Shown piece by piece: positions 27,576-36,795 of a stretch of DNA of 64,000 nucleotides (position 1 is the stretch's first letter; every line of letters starts with the position of its first letter). The stretch is from Castellaniella sp034675905 (GTDB lineage Bacteria > Pseudomonadota > Gammaproteobacteria > Burkholderiales > Burkholderiaceae_B). Location of the stretch: positions 1-64,000 of the forward strand of contig NZ_JAUCCV010000004.1 in assembly GCF_034675905.1 (NCBI RefSeq), written 5' to 3'. Under the pieces are notes generated by a model. It was given only the letters and a program-made list of their open reading frames with translations, made no database searches and was not told the DNA's origin. The position numbers were made by a program, and so were the translations under genes.

Positions 27576-28322
27576 ATGTGCAATTCGATATCCTGTACAC
27601 ACGCGCAACCCGTATCCCGCCGCCGTTTCCTGCGCTCATCAGCCGCCCTGGCGCTTGCCCTGACGGCATCCGCCGGGATCGGCGGCTTAGCCAGCCCAAC
27701 GGCCCAAGCCAAAGGGCTGCCCAAACCCGATAACGACCTATCGCCCGACGCAGCCATCCAACGCCTGATCGAAGGCAACCAGCGCTATGTCTCCGGTGTC
27801 AGGCTGCGCCACAATTTCGCCCATGAACGCCAGGCGCTGGCCGGCGGCCAGAATCCCTACGCCGCCATTCTGGGCTGCGCCGATTCGCGCGTCGCACCCG
27901 AATACGCATTCGACAGCGCACGCGGTGACCTGTTCGTCGCGCGGGTCGCGGGCAATTTCGCCAATGACGATATGCTGGGCAGCCTGGAATATGCCGTGGC
28001 CGTGCTGGAGGTACCCGCAATCCTGGTCCTGGGACACGAGAAATGCGGCGCTGTCGGCTCCGCCGTCAAAGCGGTGAAAGACCACGCACAATTCCCTGGC
28101 CATATCCAGTCCCTGGTGACGGCACTGATTCCCGCCGTCCAGCAGGCCGGTGTGAACCGAGCCGGGCTGCTGGACGCCGCCATCGAACAGAACGTGCGCA
28201 ACAGCATGGCGGACCTGACGGCTCGATCCGACATCATCGCCCAGGCGCAACAAGCCGGGAAACTGAAGATTGCCGGCGGGATCTACCGCCTGGATACGGG
28301 CAAGGTCGATTTCCTGATTTGA
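27576..28322 (+). CDS. Beta-class carbonic anhydrase with Tat signal
   Basis: Zinc enzyme hydrating CO2 to bicarbonate. 248 residues; the ATG at 27576 follows GAGGGGA by seven bases. A long N-terminal region carries a twin-arginine signal, SRRRFLRSSAALALALT at residues 14-30, ending near AQA at 43-45, so the folded enzyme should be exported to the periplasm. The zinc ligands of beta carbonic anhydrases are visible: Cys101 in GCADSR (with Asp103-Arg105), and His154 and Cys157 in GHEKCGAV. The frame stays open far upstream over rpiA and phoU, but only from 27576 does it match a protein. Divergent from rpiA. Confidence 0.9.
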   Translation: MCNSISCTHAQPVSRRRFLRSSAALALALTASAGIGGLASPTAQAKGLPKPDNDLSPDAAIQRLIEGNQRYVSGVRLRHNFAHERQALAGGQNPYAAILGCADSRVAPEYAFDSARGDLFVARVAGNFANDDMLGSLEYAVAVLEVPAILVLGHEKCGAVGSAVKAVKDHAQFPGHIQSLVTALIPAVQQAGVNRAGLLDAAIEQNVRNSMADLTARSDIIAQAQQAGKLKIAGGIYRLDTGKVDFLI

Positions 28323-28406
28323 TGACCGAGGATGCACGAGGCGCTGCGCTCCAGGCGGCGCGGTGCGGCAGATCAGAGCGGGGCAACGCCCATCAGAAGG
28401 CTTCCG

Positions 28407-28438
28407 TTCACACCAGTCTTCGTCAAATTTGCAATAAT
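28407..28438 (+). promoter_or_regulatory. Weak promoter candidate for the PiT transporter gene
   Basis: Within the 145-base gap before the transporter gene, TTCACA at 28407 is followed 20 bases later by TGC-AATAAT (28430-28438), an extended -10-like element. Spacing is longer than ideal. No Pho box is visible. The rest of the gap shows nothing I can name. Confidence 0.25.
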
Positions 28439-28467
28439 GCCGCGTCTCCCGAACGTTCCTTCCCACT

Positions 28468-29943
28468 ATGTTTGACCTATTCTCGGGCTTGCCCCTGGCG
28501 GTTGGGCTCAGCCTGGTGCTGGCGCTGACGCTTGTCCTGGTCTTTGAATTCATCAACGGCTTTCACGACACCGCCAATGCCGTCGCCACGGTCATCTATA
28601 CCAAGGCCATGCCGCCGCACCTGGCCGTGTTCTTCTCCGGCATCTGCAATTTCCTGGGCGTGCTGCTGGGCGGCGTGGGCGTGGCCTACGCCATCGTCCA
28701 TCTCCTGCCCGTGGACATGCTGCTGAACCTGAATAACGGGCGCAGTCTGGCCATGGTGTTTTCCATGCTGATCACGGCCATCGCCTGGAACCTGGGCACC
28801 TGGTATTTCGGCATCCCCGCCTCCAGCTCGCATACGCTGATCGGTGCGATCCTGGGCGTGGGTCTGACCAACGGTCTGTTGACCGGCCTGCCCATCGGCG
28901 CCGGCATCAACTGGGGCAAGGCGCTGGACGTCGGCCTGTCGCTGATCATCTCGCCGTTGGCCGGCTTCGTCGTGGCGGCCTTGCTGCTGCTGGGTCTCAA
29001 GAAGCTGTTCGCCGGGTCGAAGATGCACAAGACACCCGAAGAACGCCGCGCCATCAATGACAAGAAGCACCCGCCCTTCTGGAACCGCCTGGTGCTGGTG
29101 CTGTCGGCCCTGTGCGTCAGCTTCGTGCATGGCTCCAACGACGGACAAAAGGGCATCGGCCTGGTCATGCTGGTGCTGATCGGCATCGTTCCTGCCCAGT
29201 TCGTCCTGAACCCGGCCAGCACGCCCTACCAGATCCAGCGCACCTACGATGCCGCCGCCCATCTGAACGACCTGTACCTGCGCAACCAGGCGGTCCTGGG
29301 CGACTACCTGGCGATCCGGCAGTCGCACAACCCCGAATTGCCCCCGGCCCCTCGCTGCAATCCGCAGAACACCCTGTCCGCCATCCAGGCGGTGCGCCAT
29401 AGTCTGGATGGCGTGCGCACCTACGACGAACTGTCGCCCGACACGCGAGGACGCGTGCGCCGTCACCTGCTCTGCCTGGACGACACGGCCCGCAAGGTGG
29501 CCAGCCTGGGTGTGCTGCCCGCCGGCGAGGCCGCCGATCTGCGCCGCCTGCGCACCGACCTGTCGGCGACGACGGAATATGCACCGCTCTGGGTGATCGC
29601 GGCCGTCGCGCTGGCATTGGGCCTGGGTACCATGGTGGGCTGGCGCCGCGTCGTGCGGACCGTGGGTGAAAAGATCGGCAAGCAGGGCATGACCTATGCC
29701 CAAGGCATGGCCGCCCAGATCACCGCCGTCGGCGCCATCGGTATCGCCAATGCGTTCAGTCTGCCGGTGTCGACCACGCAGGTACTGTCCTCGGGCGTGG
29801 CCGGCGCCATGGTGGCCAACCGCAGCGGCCTGCACAACGGCACCGTGCGCACCATCCTGCTGGCCTGGCTGCTGACCTTTCCGGCCAGCATGCTGCTGTC
29901 GGCAGGTCTGTTCGCCCTGGCGGTGCTGACGCTGGGCCTGTAG
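28468..29943 (+). CDS. pitA: Inorganic phosphate transporter, PiT family
   Basis: Low-affinity, proton-coupled metal-phosphate symporter of the inner membrane. 491 residues with about ten membrane helices. The PiT signature appears twice, as FINGFHDTANAVATVIYTKA near residue 28 and HGSNDGQKGIGLVML near 216. A soluble loop (residues about 255-365) separates the two halves, and the C-terminus repeats the ITAVGAIGIANAFSLPVSTT motif. The length and split soluble loop resemble E. coli PitA. The gene is on its own strand group, convergent with potI. Confidence 0.93.
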   Translation: MFDLFSGLPLAVGLSLVLALTLVLVFEFINGFHDTANAVATVIYTKAMPPHLAVFFSGICNFLGVLLGGVGVAYAIVHLLPVDMLLNLNNGRSLAMVFSMLITAIAWNLGTWYFGIPASSSHTLIGAILGVGLTNGLLTGLPIGAGINWGKALDVGLSLIISPLAGFVVAALLLLGLKKLFAGSKMHKTPEERRAINDKKHPPFWNRLVLVLSALCVSFVHGSNDGQKGIGLVMLVLIGIVPAQFVLNPASTPYQIQRTYDAAAHLNDLYLRNQAVLGDYLAIRQSHNPELPPAPRCNPQNTLSAIQAVRHSLDGVRTYDELSPDTRGRVRRHLLCLDDTARKVASLGVLPAGEAADLRRLRTDLSATTEYAPLWVIAAVALALGLGTMVGWRRVVRTVGEKIGKQGMTYAQGMAAQITAVGAIGIANAFSLPVSTTQVLSSGVAGAMVANRSGLHNGTVRTILLAWLLTFPASMLLSAGLFALAVLTLGL

Positions 29944-29952
29944 GCGCGGCGC

Positions 29953-30765
29953 TTACCCCGCCTGCCGCCGGGAGGCCTGGATCTGCATCCGATTGACGGC
30001 GACGACGATGATGCCGACCAGCAGGATGAACAGTGTCGCCAGTGCATTGATCTCAGGCTTCAGGCCCAGGCGCACGCGGGAAAAAACTTCTAGCGGCAGC
30101 GTGGTGTAACCCGGTCCGGACAAGAAGGCCGCCACCACCACATCGTCCAGCGACAGCGTGAAGGCCAGCAACCAGGCGGCCAGCAACGCCGGGGCGATCA
30201 GCGGCAGGGTAATCAGAAAAAAGACCTTCAACGGCGAGGCGCCCAGATCCAGGGCGGCTTCTTCCAGCGAACGATCCAGGTCGCGCACGCGCGATTGAAT
30301 GATGACGGCGGCATAAGCCGTGCACAAGGTCACGTGCCCCACCCAGATGGTGAACAGACCATTGCCGTCGGGCCAGCCGACGATCTTCGAAAACTCCACG
30401 AACATGAGCAGCAGCGAAATGCCCAGCACGACTTCGGGCATGACCAGCGGCGCGCTGAGCATGCCGATATACAGGCCAAAGCCGCGAAAACGTCCCATGC
30501 GGGCCAGCACATAACCGGCCCAGGTGCCCATCACCACGGCGGCCGTCGCCGTCAGAAAGGCGATCAGGAAGGACAGGCGCGCCGCCGATAGCAAGGCCTG
30601 ATCCTGAAACAGCGAACGATACCAGCGCAGCGAAAACCCAGACCAGGAGTTCATCAGCGTGGAATCATTGAAGGAAAACACCATCAAGCAGATGATAGGC
30701 ACGTACAGAAACCCGTAGCCGACAGCCAAAGACAGAAAACGGAACCAGGATGACTGCCGCATCAT
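29953..30765 (-). CDS. potI: Putrescine ABC transporter permease PotI
   Basis: Inner-membrane permease of a type I importer for polyamines. 270 residues, six predicted helices. The N-terminus FLYVPIICLMVFSFNDSTLMN is the PotC/PotI hallmark. The cytoplasmic EAA loop EEAALDLGASPLKVFFLITLPL near residue 168 contacts the ATPase (quoted up to 20: EEAALDLGASPLKVFFLITL). It overlaps potH by four bases and is the last gene of the potFGHI operon. Confidence 0.92.
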   Translation of the reverse strand: MMRQSSWFRFLSLAVGYGFLYVPIICLMVFSFNDSTLMNSWSGFSLRWYRSLFQDQALLSAARLSFLIAFLTATAAVVMGTWAGYVLARMGRFRGFGLYIGMLSAPLVMPEVVLGISLLLMFVEFSKIVGWPDGNGLFTIWVGHVTLCTAYAAVIIQSRVRDLDRSLEEAALDLGASPLKVFFLITLPLIAPALLAAWLLAFTLSLDDVVVAAFLSGPGYTTLPLEVFSRVRLGLKPEINALATLFILLVGIIVVAVNRMQIQASRRQAG

Positions 30766-31661
30766 CGTTCCCGCCCGGCCATCTGACGGGCCTGGTTGTA
30801 CTGAAAGAGCGACAGCGGCACCAGCAGCAACAACACCATGACGCAGGTCACGGCGGCGGCCATCGGCCAGTCGGCATTATTGAAAAACTCGTTCCACATG
30901 ACACGCCCCATCATCAGGGTGTTGGCCCCTCCCAGCATCTCGGGGATCACGTATTCCCCTACGGATGGAATAAAAACCAGCATAGCCCCGGCAATCACGC
31001 CGGGCATGGACAAGGGCAGCGTGATCTGCAAAAAGGCCCGCCAGGGCCGCGCACCCAGATCGTAGGCGGCTTCCAGCAGGCGGCCATCCAGCTTCACCAG
31101 GTTGGCGTACAGCGGCAGGATGAAAAACGGCAGATAGGCGTAGATCAACCCGATATAGACCGCCAGGTCCGTACGGTAGATTTCCAGCGGAGCGTCGATC
31201 AGCCCCAGGCTCATCAACAGATGGTTCAGCAGCCCGTCGTTGCGCAGAATGCCGACCCAGGCATAGACCCGCAGCAGCAACGAGGTCCAGAACGGCAGAA
31301 TCACGCCCAGCAGCAACAGATTGCGGATTTCCGGACGCGAACGGGCGATGTGATACGCCATGGGGTAACCGATCAACGCGCAGCACAGCGTCGTGATCAG
31401 GGCCATCTTGACCGAGTTCAGATAGACCGCCGCATACAGGCTGTCGGTGAACAGCAGCACGTAGCCGCGCAGATGCAGCGCCAGCGACAGGGTCTGGTCC
31501 TGCAAGGCGGCGATCGGCAGATACGGCGGAATACCGAACTGCAGATCTGAAAAACTGATCTTCAGAACCAGCAGGAACGGCACCAGCAAAAACAGCGTCA
31601 GCCAGGCAAAGGGCACGGCAATCGCCCATTGGCGAGCGCTGGGTCGGCGGCTGAGGTTCAT
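30762..31661 (-). CDS. potH: Putrescine ABC transporter permease PotH
   Basis: Second permease of the polyamine importer, 299 residues. A hydrophobic N-terminal helix WAIAVPFAWLTLFLLVPFLL is followed by FSDLQFGIPPYLPI, a typical PotB/PotH periplasmic entry. The EAA loop LLEAAYDLGARPWRAFLQIT is near residue 195. SVGEYVIPEMLGGANTLMMG near 230 is strongly typical of PotH. It overlaps both neighbours by four bases, so translation is coupled. Confidence 0.92.
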   Translation of the reverse strand: MNLSRRPSARQWAIAVPFAWLTLFLLVPFLLVLKISFSDLQFGIPPYLPIAALQDQTLSLALHLRGYVLLFTDSLYAAVYLNSVKMALITTLCCALIGYPMAYHIARSRPEIRNLLLLGVILPFWTSLLLRVYAWVGILRNDGLLNHLLMSLGLIDAPLEIYRTDLAVYIGLIYAYLPFFILPLYANLVKLDGRLLEAAYDLGARPWRAFLQITLPLSMPGVIAGAMLVFIPSVGEYVIPEMLGGANTLMMGRVMWNEFFNNADWPMAAAVTCVMVLLLLVPLSLFQYNQARQMAGRER

Positions 31662-32788
31662 GAGGCCAGCACCGTCCCGGCGTCATGGGACCAGGCCACA
31701 TAGACCTCTTCGTCCACGCCGGGCGCGTCCGATTGGCTCCAGTCCAGGCTGGGCACGCTGGCTTCGATGGTCTGCCCGGCATCCAGGCGGATCTGGTAGC
31801 GGGTCGTGCTGCCCATCCAGGCCACATGCGACACCATGCCGTGTCCCCAGTTGGATTCGGATTCCGGCGCCTGGCGGCTGACGCGGATCTGTTCCGGACG
31901 GATGGACACGTGGACTTCCATGCCCAGCGGTTCGCTGATGCCGTGGCTGACGTACAGCGGCCGCGACAGTGCGTCGCTTTCGATCAGCACATGGTCGGGC
32001 TCATCCACCACGATGGTGCCGGTGAACAGATTCGTCGAACCGATGAAACCGGCCACGAAACGGGTGCTGGGAAAGGTATAGACATCGTGCGGCGTGCCGC
32101 ACTGCACGATCTGGCCTTCCGTCATGACGGCCAGGCGATGGGCCATGGTCATAGCTTCTTCCTGGTCGTGCGTCACCATGATGCAGGTGACGCCCACCTG
32201 ATCCAGAATCTTCACCAGCTCGATCTGCGTGGCCTGGCGGATCTGCTTGTCCAGCGCCGACATGGGTTCGTCCAGCAACAGCAGCTTGGGGCGCTTGACC
32301 AGGCTGCGGGCCAGCGCCACGCGCTGCTGCTGGCCGCCGGACAGCTGATGGGGCTTGCGCCGGGCATAGCCGGCCATCTGCACCAGATCCAGGGCCTCGA
32401 AGACCCGTTCGTGGATCTCATGGCGCGGCACGCCTTCCTGTTTCAGGCCAAAGGCCACGTTGGCTTCCACCGTCATGTGCGGAAACAGGGCGTAGGACTG
32501 GAACATCATGTTCACCGGCCGCCGATGCGGCGGCAGGCTGGTGATGTCTTCATCGTCCAGGATGATGCGCCCGGACGTGGGCTCTTCGAAACCGGCCAGC
32601 ATGCGCAGCAGCGTCGATTTGCCGCAGCCCGAGCTGCCCAGCAAAGCAAAGATCTCGTGCCGGCGCACGGACAGGCTGACGGATTTCACCGCCACCGTGT
32701 CGCCGAAGATCTTGACCACGTCCTCGATGCGCACGAAGTCATCGGCCTCGCCCTGGCGAGGCATGCCGCGCGGGTCCTGCATGATCAT
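31658..32788 (-). CDS. potG: Putrescine ABC transporter ATP-binding protein PotG
   Basis: ATPase of the polyamine importer. Walker A ALLGSSGCGKSTLLRMLAGF is near residue 46, the Q-loop MMFQSYALFPHM near 90, the signature HQLSGGQQQRVALARSL near 144, and Walker B LLLLDEPMSALD near 167. The C-terminal TOBE domain spans about residues 285-376. The start at 32788 shares one base with the potF stop (TGATG) and reads MIMQDPRGMPRQGEADDFVR; the frame opens nine codons earlier inside potF without reason to use it. ATG at 32782 is an alternative. Confidence 0.92.
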   Translation of the reverse strand: MIMQDPRGMPRQGEADDFVRIEDVVKIFGDTVAVKSVSLSVRRHEIFALLGSSGCGKSTLLRMLAGFEEPTSGRIILDDEDITSLPPHRRPVNMMFQSYALFPHMTVEANVAFGLKQEGVPRHEIHERVFEALDLVQMAGYARRKPHQLSGGQQQRVALARSLVKRPKLLLLDEPMSALDKQIRQATQIELVKILDQVGVTCIMVTHDQEEAMTMAHRLAVMTEGQIVQCGTPHDVYTFPSTRFVAGFIGSTNLFTGTIVVDEPDHVLIESDALSRPLYVSHGISEPLGMEVHVSIRPEQIRVSRQAPESESNWGHGMVSHVAWMGSTTRYQIRLDAGQTIEASVPSLDWSQSDAPGVDEEVYVAWSHDAGTVLAS

Positions 32789-33885
32789 CAGCGCCCGGTC
32801 TTCAACTGCGCCCACATCTGCGTCTGCAGGCGCAGGATGTTCATGGGTTGCGGCTTGATGACGAACAGCGTGCGGGACACTTCCGGCGAGGGATAGATCA
32901 TGGGATTGTCGGCGACTTCCTTGACCACGTACTTCCGGGCTTCCTGATTGGCGTTCGGATAGAACATGGTGTTGGTGATGGCCGCGTGCACCTGCGGAGT
33001 TTCGATGTAGTTGATGAAGGCGTGCGCCTCGTCCACATGTTCGGCGCTCTTGGGGATGGCCATGGTGTCGAACCAGACCGGCGCACCGCCATCGGGGATG
33101 AAATAGTCGATGGCATAGGATTTATTCGCCTCGCGGGCCCGCGCCGAGGCGATCATCACATCGCCGGAAAAACCATAGACCATGCACAGGCCGTCGGACG
33201 CCAATTCATCGATATAGCCCGACGAACTGAACTGACGGATATAGGGACGGATGGTCTTCAACAAGGCCAAGGCGGCCTCGTAGTCCTTGGGGTCGCTGCT
33301 GTTGGGATCTTTGCCCAGATAGTGCAGTGCGGCGGGAAACACCTGGGCAGCCTCGTCCAGCACGGAAATACCACAGGACTGCAGCTTGGCGGCATTTTCA
33401 GGCTTGAACAGCATGTCCCAGGAATTCAGGGGAGCATCCGCGCCCATGACCTCACGCACCTTGGTGACGTTGTAACCCAGGCCATTGGTGCCATAGCCCC
33501 AAGGCACCAGATACTGGTTGCCAGGGTCCACCGTGGCGACCAGCGCCATCAGATCGGGGTCCAGATACTGCCAATTGGGAATTTTCGAACGATCCAGCTT
33601 CTGGAGCAGGCCGCCCTGAACCTGACGGGCGGCATAGTGCGTGGACGGCACGACCACGTCATAACCGGATTTACCCGTCAGCAGCTTGGCCTGCAGGGTG
33701 TCGTTGGTATCGTAGACGTCGTAACGGATTTTGATGCCGGTGGTCTTCTCAAAGCCGGACAGCGTGTCAGGTGCCGTGTATTCAGCCCAGTTGTAGACAT
33801 TGACGACGCGATCCTGGGCATGCACCGCCCCGGCTGCAAGCAGCGCGGCGGTGGCCAACAGGGTATGAACGGTGCCGATTTTCAT
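32788..33885 (-). CDS. potF: Putrescine-binding periplasmic protein PotF
   Basis: Periplasmic solute receptor delivering putrescine to PotHI. 365 residues with a 23-residue Sec signal peptide (cleavage after AVHA). The mature N-terminus DRVVNVYNWAEYTAPDTLSG is the PotD/PotF pattern, and VPWGYGTNGLGYNVTKV near residue 128 belongs to the ligand cleft. GGGGACC precedes the ATG at 33885. Gene order F-G-H-I matches the E. coli putrescine-specific operon, which favours putrescine over spermidine, though ligand choice is inferred. Confidence 0.92.
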   Translation of the reverse strand: MKIGTVHTLLATAALLAAGAVHAQDRVVNVYNWAEYTAPDTLSGFEKTTGIKIRYDVYDTNDTLQAKLLTGKSGYDVVVPSTHYAARQVQGGLLQKLDRSKIPNWQYLDPDLMALVATVDPGNQYLVPWGYGTNGLGYNVTKVREVMGADAPLNSWDMLFKPENAAKLQSCGISVLDEAAQVFPAALHYLGKDPNSSDPKDYEAALALLKTIRPYIRQFSSSGYIDELASDGLCMVYGFSGDVMIASARAREANKSYAIDYFIPDGGAPVWFDTMAIPKSAEHVDEAHAFINYIETPQVHAAITNTMFYPNANQEARKYVVKEVADNPMIYPSPEVSRTLFVIKPQPMNILRLQTQMWAQLKTGR

Positions 33886-33946
33886 GGCAAGGTCCCCATA
33901 GAAAGGTCAACAAGGGGATCACCGGGACCGGATGGCGCCGCCATTT

Positions 33947-34645
33947 TCAGGCAGACAGCCGCCGATAGGCTCCGTCCAGTGCATCCCACCACTGCGCTCC
34001 GCGCGCGCCGGCTACCTTAACCAAAGACCGCCGCAGACGCAATAAATTTTTACGCCGCTGTCCCGGGGACACAACACCCAGGCGGGCGCGATCGAAATCG
34101 ATCAGCCAGACCTGGCCCTGTCCGTCGAACAAAATGTTGTAGGCGTTCAGGTCCGCGTGCCAGACGCCAGCGTCGTGCACAGCCAGGATCGCCTGCGCGA
34201 CAGTGTCCGGATCCGCCTGATCCAGCAGGCCCGCCAATGCCCGCGCGCCTGGAATCCGGGCGATCAGAATGGCGTTGCGATAGAACAGGCCAGTGCGCCA
34301 ATAGGCTGCCGCCAAGGGTTCCGGCGCCCGCAAGCCTGCCGCCTGCAGATGCGCCAGCACCCGTACTTCGGCCCAGGCCCGCACCCGGGATTCCCCCAAC
34401 CAGAAATAGGCGTTTCGCCCCAGGCGCGCCCGCAGCCCGCCGCGCCGGTAATGCCGCAGGACTGCTCCACCGTGATCGCCTTCCACAAACCAGGCGGCCT
34501 GCCGTCCGCCCTCGCCCACCGCGACGGCTCCCGGGCGTTGAGGGTCGAACCATTCCGCCTGCGCCACAGCAGCCAGCCGTTCCGGCACGCACAGGGCGCC
34601 TGCCGGAGCAGGACGGCGTACCCAGCCGGCGGGCAGCGCCATCAT
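33947..34645 (-). CDS. kdkA: 3-deoxy-D-manno-octulosonic acid (Kdo) kinase
   Basis: Phosphorylates the single Kdo of lipid A precursors at O-4, as in Haemophilus, Vibrio and Bordetella. 232 residues. The family block RHYRRGGLRARLGRNAYFWL is near residue 85. RVRAWAEVRVLAHLQAAGLR follows; the kinase catalytic loop HADLNAYNILFDGQGQVWLI is near 175 and the metal-binding DFDR near 196. The C-terminal NLLRLRRSLVKVAG is also typical. It overlaps the TauE-like gene by four bases at the end of the alr-led minus-strand run. Together with msbA and the core glycosyltransferases it indicates a mono-Kdo-phosphate inner core. Confidence 0.9.
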   Translation of the reverse strand: MMALPAGWVRRPAPAGALCVPERLAAVAQAEWFDPQRPGAVAVGEGGRQAAWFVEGDHGGAVLRHYRRGGLRARLGRNAYFWLGESRVRAWAEVRVLAHLQAAGLRAPEPLAAAYWRTGLFYRNAILIARIPGARALAGLLDQADPDTVAQAILAVHDAGVWHADLNAYNILFDGQGQVWLIDFDRARLGVVSPGQRRKNLLRLRRSLVKVAGARGAQWWDALDGAYRRLSA

Positions 34646-35430
34646 GCCGGCCCTCGCGCCAGCAGCAGCGCCATGATGAGCAGCAGCATGCAGGCAAAGA
34701 TCAATTTAAGCCGCGCCTCGGGCAAGGCATAGGCCAGGCGCACGCCGTAAGGCACGCACAACAGGCTGCCCAGGGCCAATGGAATCCCCACCAGGCCATG
34801 CGCCTGCCCGTGCCAGGCATAGGTGCTCAAGGCCACCACGGTCCCCGGCACGATCATGGTCAAGGCCAAGGCCTGCGCCGAAGTCTGGCGCAGGCGGAAC
34901 AGCGTCGTCATCAGGGGCACCGCCAGCACGGCGCCGCCGACGCCGAAGATCCCGCCGGTCAGCCCGGCGAAGATACCCACCAGGAAATACCATAAGCGGC
35001 GCACCTGGCCGACTTCACGAAAATCACTGTCTGCCCGCTGCCGCGCCTTGCGACCCAGGCTTTCCCGAAAATAGAACAAGGCAATCAGAAACACGAAGCC
35101 GGCATAAATGCGGCGCAGCAGCCAGGGATCGATGCCCAGGGCGATCTGGGCGCCGATCCAGGTGAACACGATCGAGCTGCCGGCGCCGGCAGCCGCCGAG
35201 CGCAGATCGATGGGAGAGCGCTGATGGTATTTGCGCACCGTCAGCAAGACGGCCGGCAGGACCATGATCAAGGCTGTCCCCTGGGCCGCCTGCTGCTCGT
35301 ACCCCAGCACCAGGCCCAGCAGCGGAATGGCGAACAGACCGCCGCCGATGCCCAGCACCCCGCCGGAAAACCCGATCACCCCGCCCACCAACAGGCAGGC
35401 GGGAATCAGCCACAGGCTCTCGACCATCAC
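34642..35430 (-). CDS. TauE/SafE family membrane transporter
   Basis: Probable anion exporter of the TauE/SafE (DUF81) family; members have been linked to sulfite or sulfoacetate export. 262 residues with about eight helices. The two family half-repeats are visible: GVIGFSGGVLGIGGGLFAIP near residue 20 and GIFAGLTGGIFGVGGAVLAV near 155. No operon partner reveals the substrate, and the neighbours (radA, kdkA) are unrelated. Spacing of nine bases from radA and a four-base overlap with kdkA suggest cotranscription. Confidence 0.88.
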   Translation of the reverse strand: MMVESLWLIPACLLVGGVIGFSGGVLGIGGGLFAIPLLGLVLGYEQQAAQGTALIMVLPAVLLTVRKYHQRSPIDLRSAAAGAGSSIVFTWIGAQIALGIDPWLLRRIYAGFVFLIALFYFRESLGRKARQRADSDFREVGQVRRLWYFLVGIFAGLTGGIFGVGGAVLAVPLMTTLFRLRQTSAQALALTMIVPGTVVALSTYAWHGQAHGLVGIPLALGSLLCVPYGVRLAYALPEARLKLIFACMLLLIMALLLARGPA

Positions 35431-35439
35431 AAACGACCC

Positions 35440-36795
35440 TTAGCGCAAGACACTGAGCACATCCTCGATACGATCCACCGCCTGGATTTCCAGGCCCTCG
35501 ATCCCCTGGCGCGGCAGATTGGCGCGCGGCACGATGGCCCGCCCAAAGCCCAGCTTGGCCGCTTCACGCAGGCGTTCCTGCCCGCGGGGAGCCGGCCGGA
35601 TTTCACCGGCCAGACCGATTTCGCCAAATGCCAGCAGCCCTTCGGGCAAAGGCTGATCGCGCATGGACGACAGGATTGCCAGCGCCACCGCCAGATCGGC
35701 GGCCGGCTCCATGATGCGCACCCCGCCCACTGCATTGACGAACACATCCTGATCAAAGGTCGCCACGCCGGCATGCCGATGCAGCACGGCCAGCAGCATG
35801 GCCAGACGGCTGCTTTCCAGGCCGACCGACAGCCGCCGGGGATTGGGCACATGGGCGGTATCGACCAGCGCCTGGACCTCGACCAGCAACGGCCGGGTGC
35901 CTTCTTGTGTGGCCATGACGCACGAGCCCGCCACCTGCCGGGCATGTCCGGCCAGAAACAAGGCCGAAGGATTGCTGACCCCGCGCAAGCCGCGATCCGT
36001 CATGGCGAATACGCCCAGTTCATTGACGGCGCCGAAGCGGTTCTTGATGGCGCGCACCAGGCGGAAGGAGGAATGCGTATCGCCCTCGAAATACAGCACG
36101 GTATCGACGATATGTTCCAGCACACGAGGACCGGCCAGCGCCCCGTCCTTGGTGACGTGACCGATCAGGATCAAGGTCACGCCGGTCTGCTTGGCGACCC
36201 GGGTCAGCTGGGCGGCGCATTCGCGCACCTGGGACACCGAGCCAGGGGCTGCCGTCAGGTCACCCGAATACAGGGTCTGGATCGAATCGATGACGGCAAC
36301 GCCAGGCCGGCGCTCGACCAGGGCGCTGGTGATCTGTTCCAGGCGGATTTCCGCCAGCAGATCGACGGCATCCCCGGATACACCCAGACGCTGGGCCCGC
36401 AAGGCCACCTGCTCGGCGGATTCTTCGCCGGTGACGTACAGCACCGGCCCGCGCTCTGACAAACTGGCCAGGGCCTGCAGCAACAGGGTGGATTTGCCAA
36501 TGCCCGGATCACCGCCGATCAGCACGACGGCGCCGGCCACCAGCCCGCCGCCCAATACCCGGTCGAATTCTTCGATGCCGGTGGGGTTGCGAGCCTGTTC
36601 ACGGGCCTCGATGTCGGACAGGCGACGTACTGGCGCCGACCCCGCCAACGGCGCAAAGCGATGCGTGGCCGATGCTGCCGACTCGCGGGATTCCTGCAGG
36701 GTATTCCAGGCGCCGCAGTGGGGACAGCGGCCTTCCCATTTGGCGGTCGTGCCGCCGCAATCCGTACACAGAAACAGGGTGCGGGCCTTGGCCAT
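35440..36795 (-). CDS. radA: DNA repair protein RadA
   Basis: RecA-related ATPase that helps process recombination intermediates and branch migration. 451 residues. The zinc finger uses Cys10, Cys13, Cys24 and Cys27. Walker A GGDPGIGKST spans residues 94-103, and the RadA-specific KNRFG motif is near residue 250. The C-terminal Lon-like domain (residues about 280-450) shows ALVDTAHVPNPRRLSVGLES and DVFVNAVGGVRIMEPAADLA. The start at 36795 makes TGATG with the stop of the SDR gene. Confidence 0.95.
   Translation of the reverse strand: MAKARTLFLCTDCGGTTAKWEGRCPHCGAWNTLQESRESAASATHRFAPLAGSAPVRRLSDIEAREQARNPTGIEEFDRVLGGGLVAGAVVLIGGDPGIGKSTLLLQALASLSERGPVLYVTGEESAEQVALRAQRLGVSGDAVDLLAEIRLEQITSALVERRPGVAVIDSIQTLYSGDLTAAPGSVSQVRECAAQLTRVAKQTGVTLILIGHVTKDGALAGPRVLEHIVDTVLYFEGDTHSSFRLVRAIKNRFGAVNELGVFAMTDRGLRGVSNPSALFLAGHARQVAGSCVMATQEGTRPLLVEVQALVDTAHVPNPRRLSVGLESSRLAMLLAVLHRHAGVATFDQDVFVNAVGGVRIMEPAADLAVALAILSSMRDQPLPEGLLAFGEIGLAGEIRPAPRGQERLREAAKLGFGRAIVPRANLPRQGIEGLEIQAVDRIEDVLSVLR

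Noticed and set aside
28477..29835. A 452-codon minus-strand frame opposite the PiT gene, and similar ones opposite radA and the PIN-PhoH gene
   Set aside because: His/Gln/Arg-rich composition typical of antisense frames in GC-rich coding DNA; no family match and no ribosome site.
25821..29943. A phosphate regulon island (phoU, PiT transporter)
   Set aside because: No pst or phoBR genes and no Pho box are visible, and rpiA and a carbonic anhydrase gene lie between; proximity alone does not make a system.
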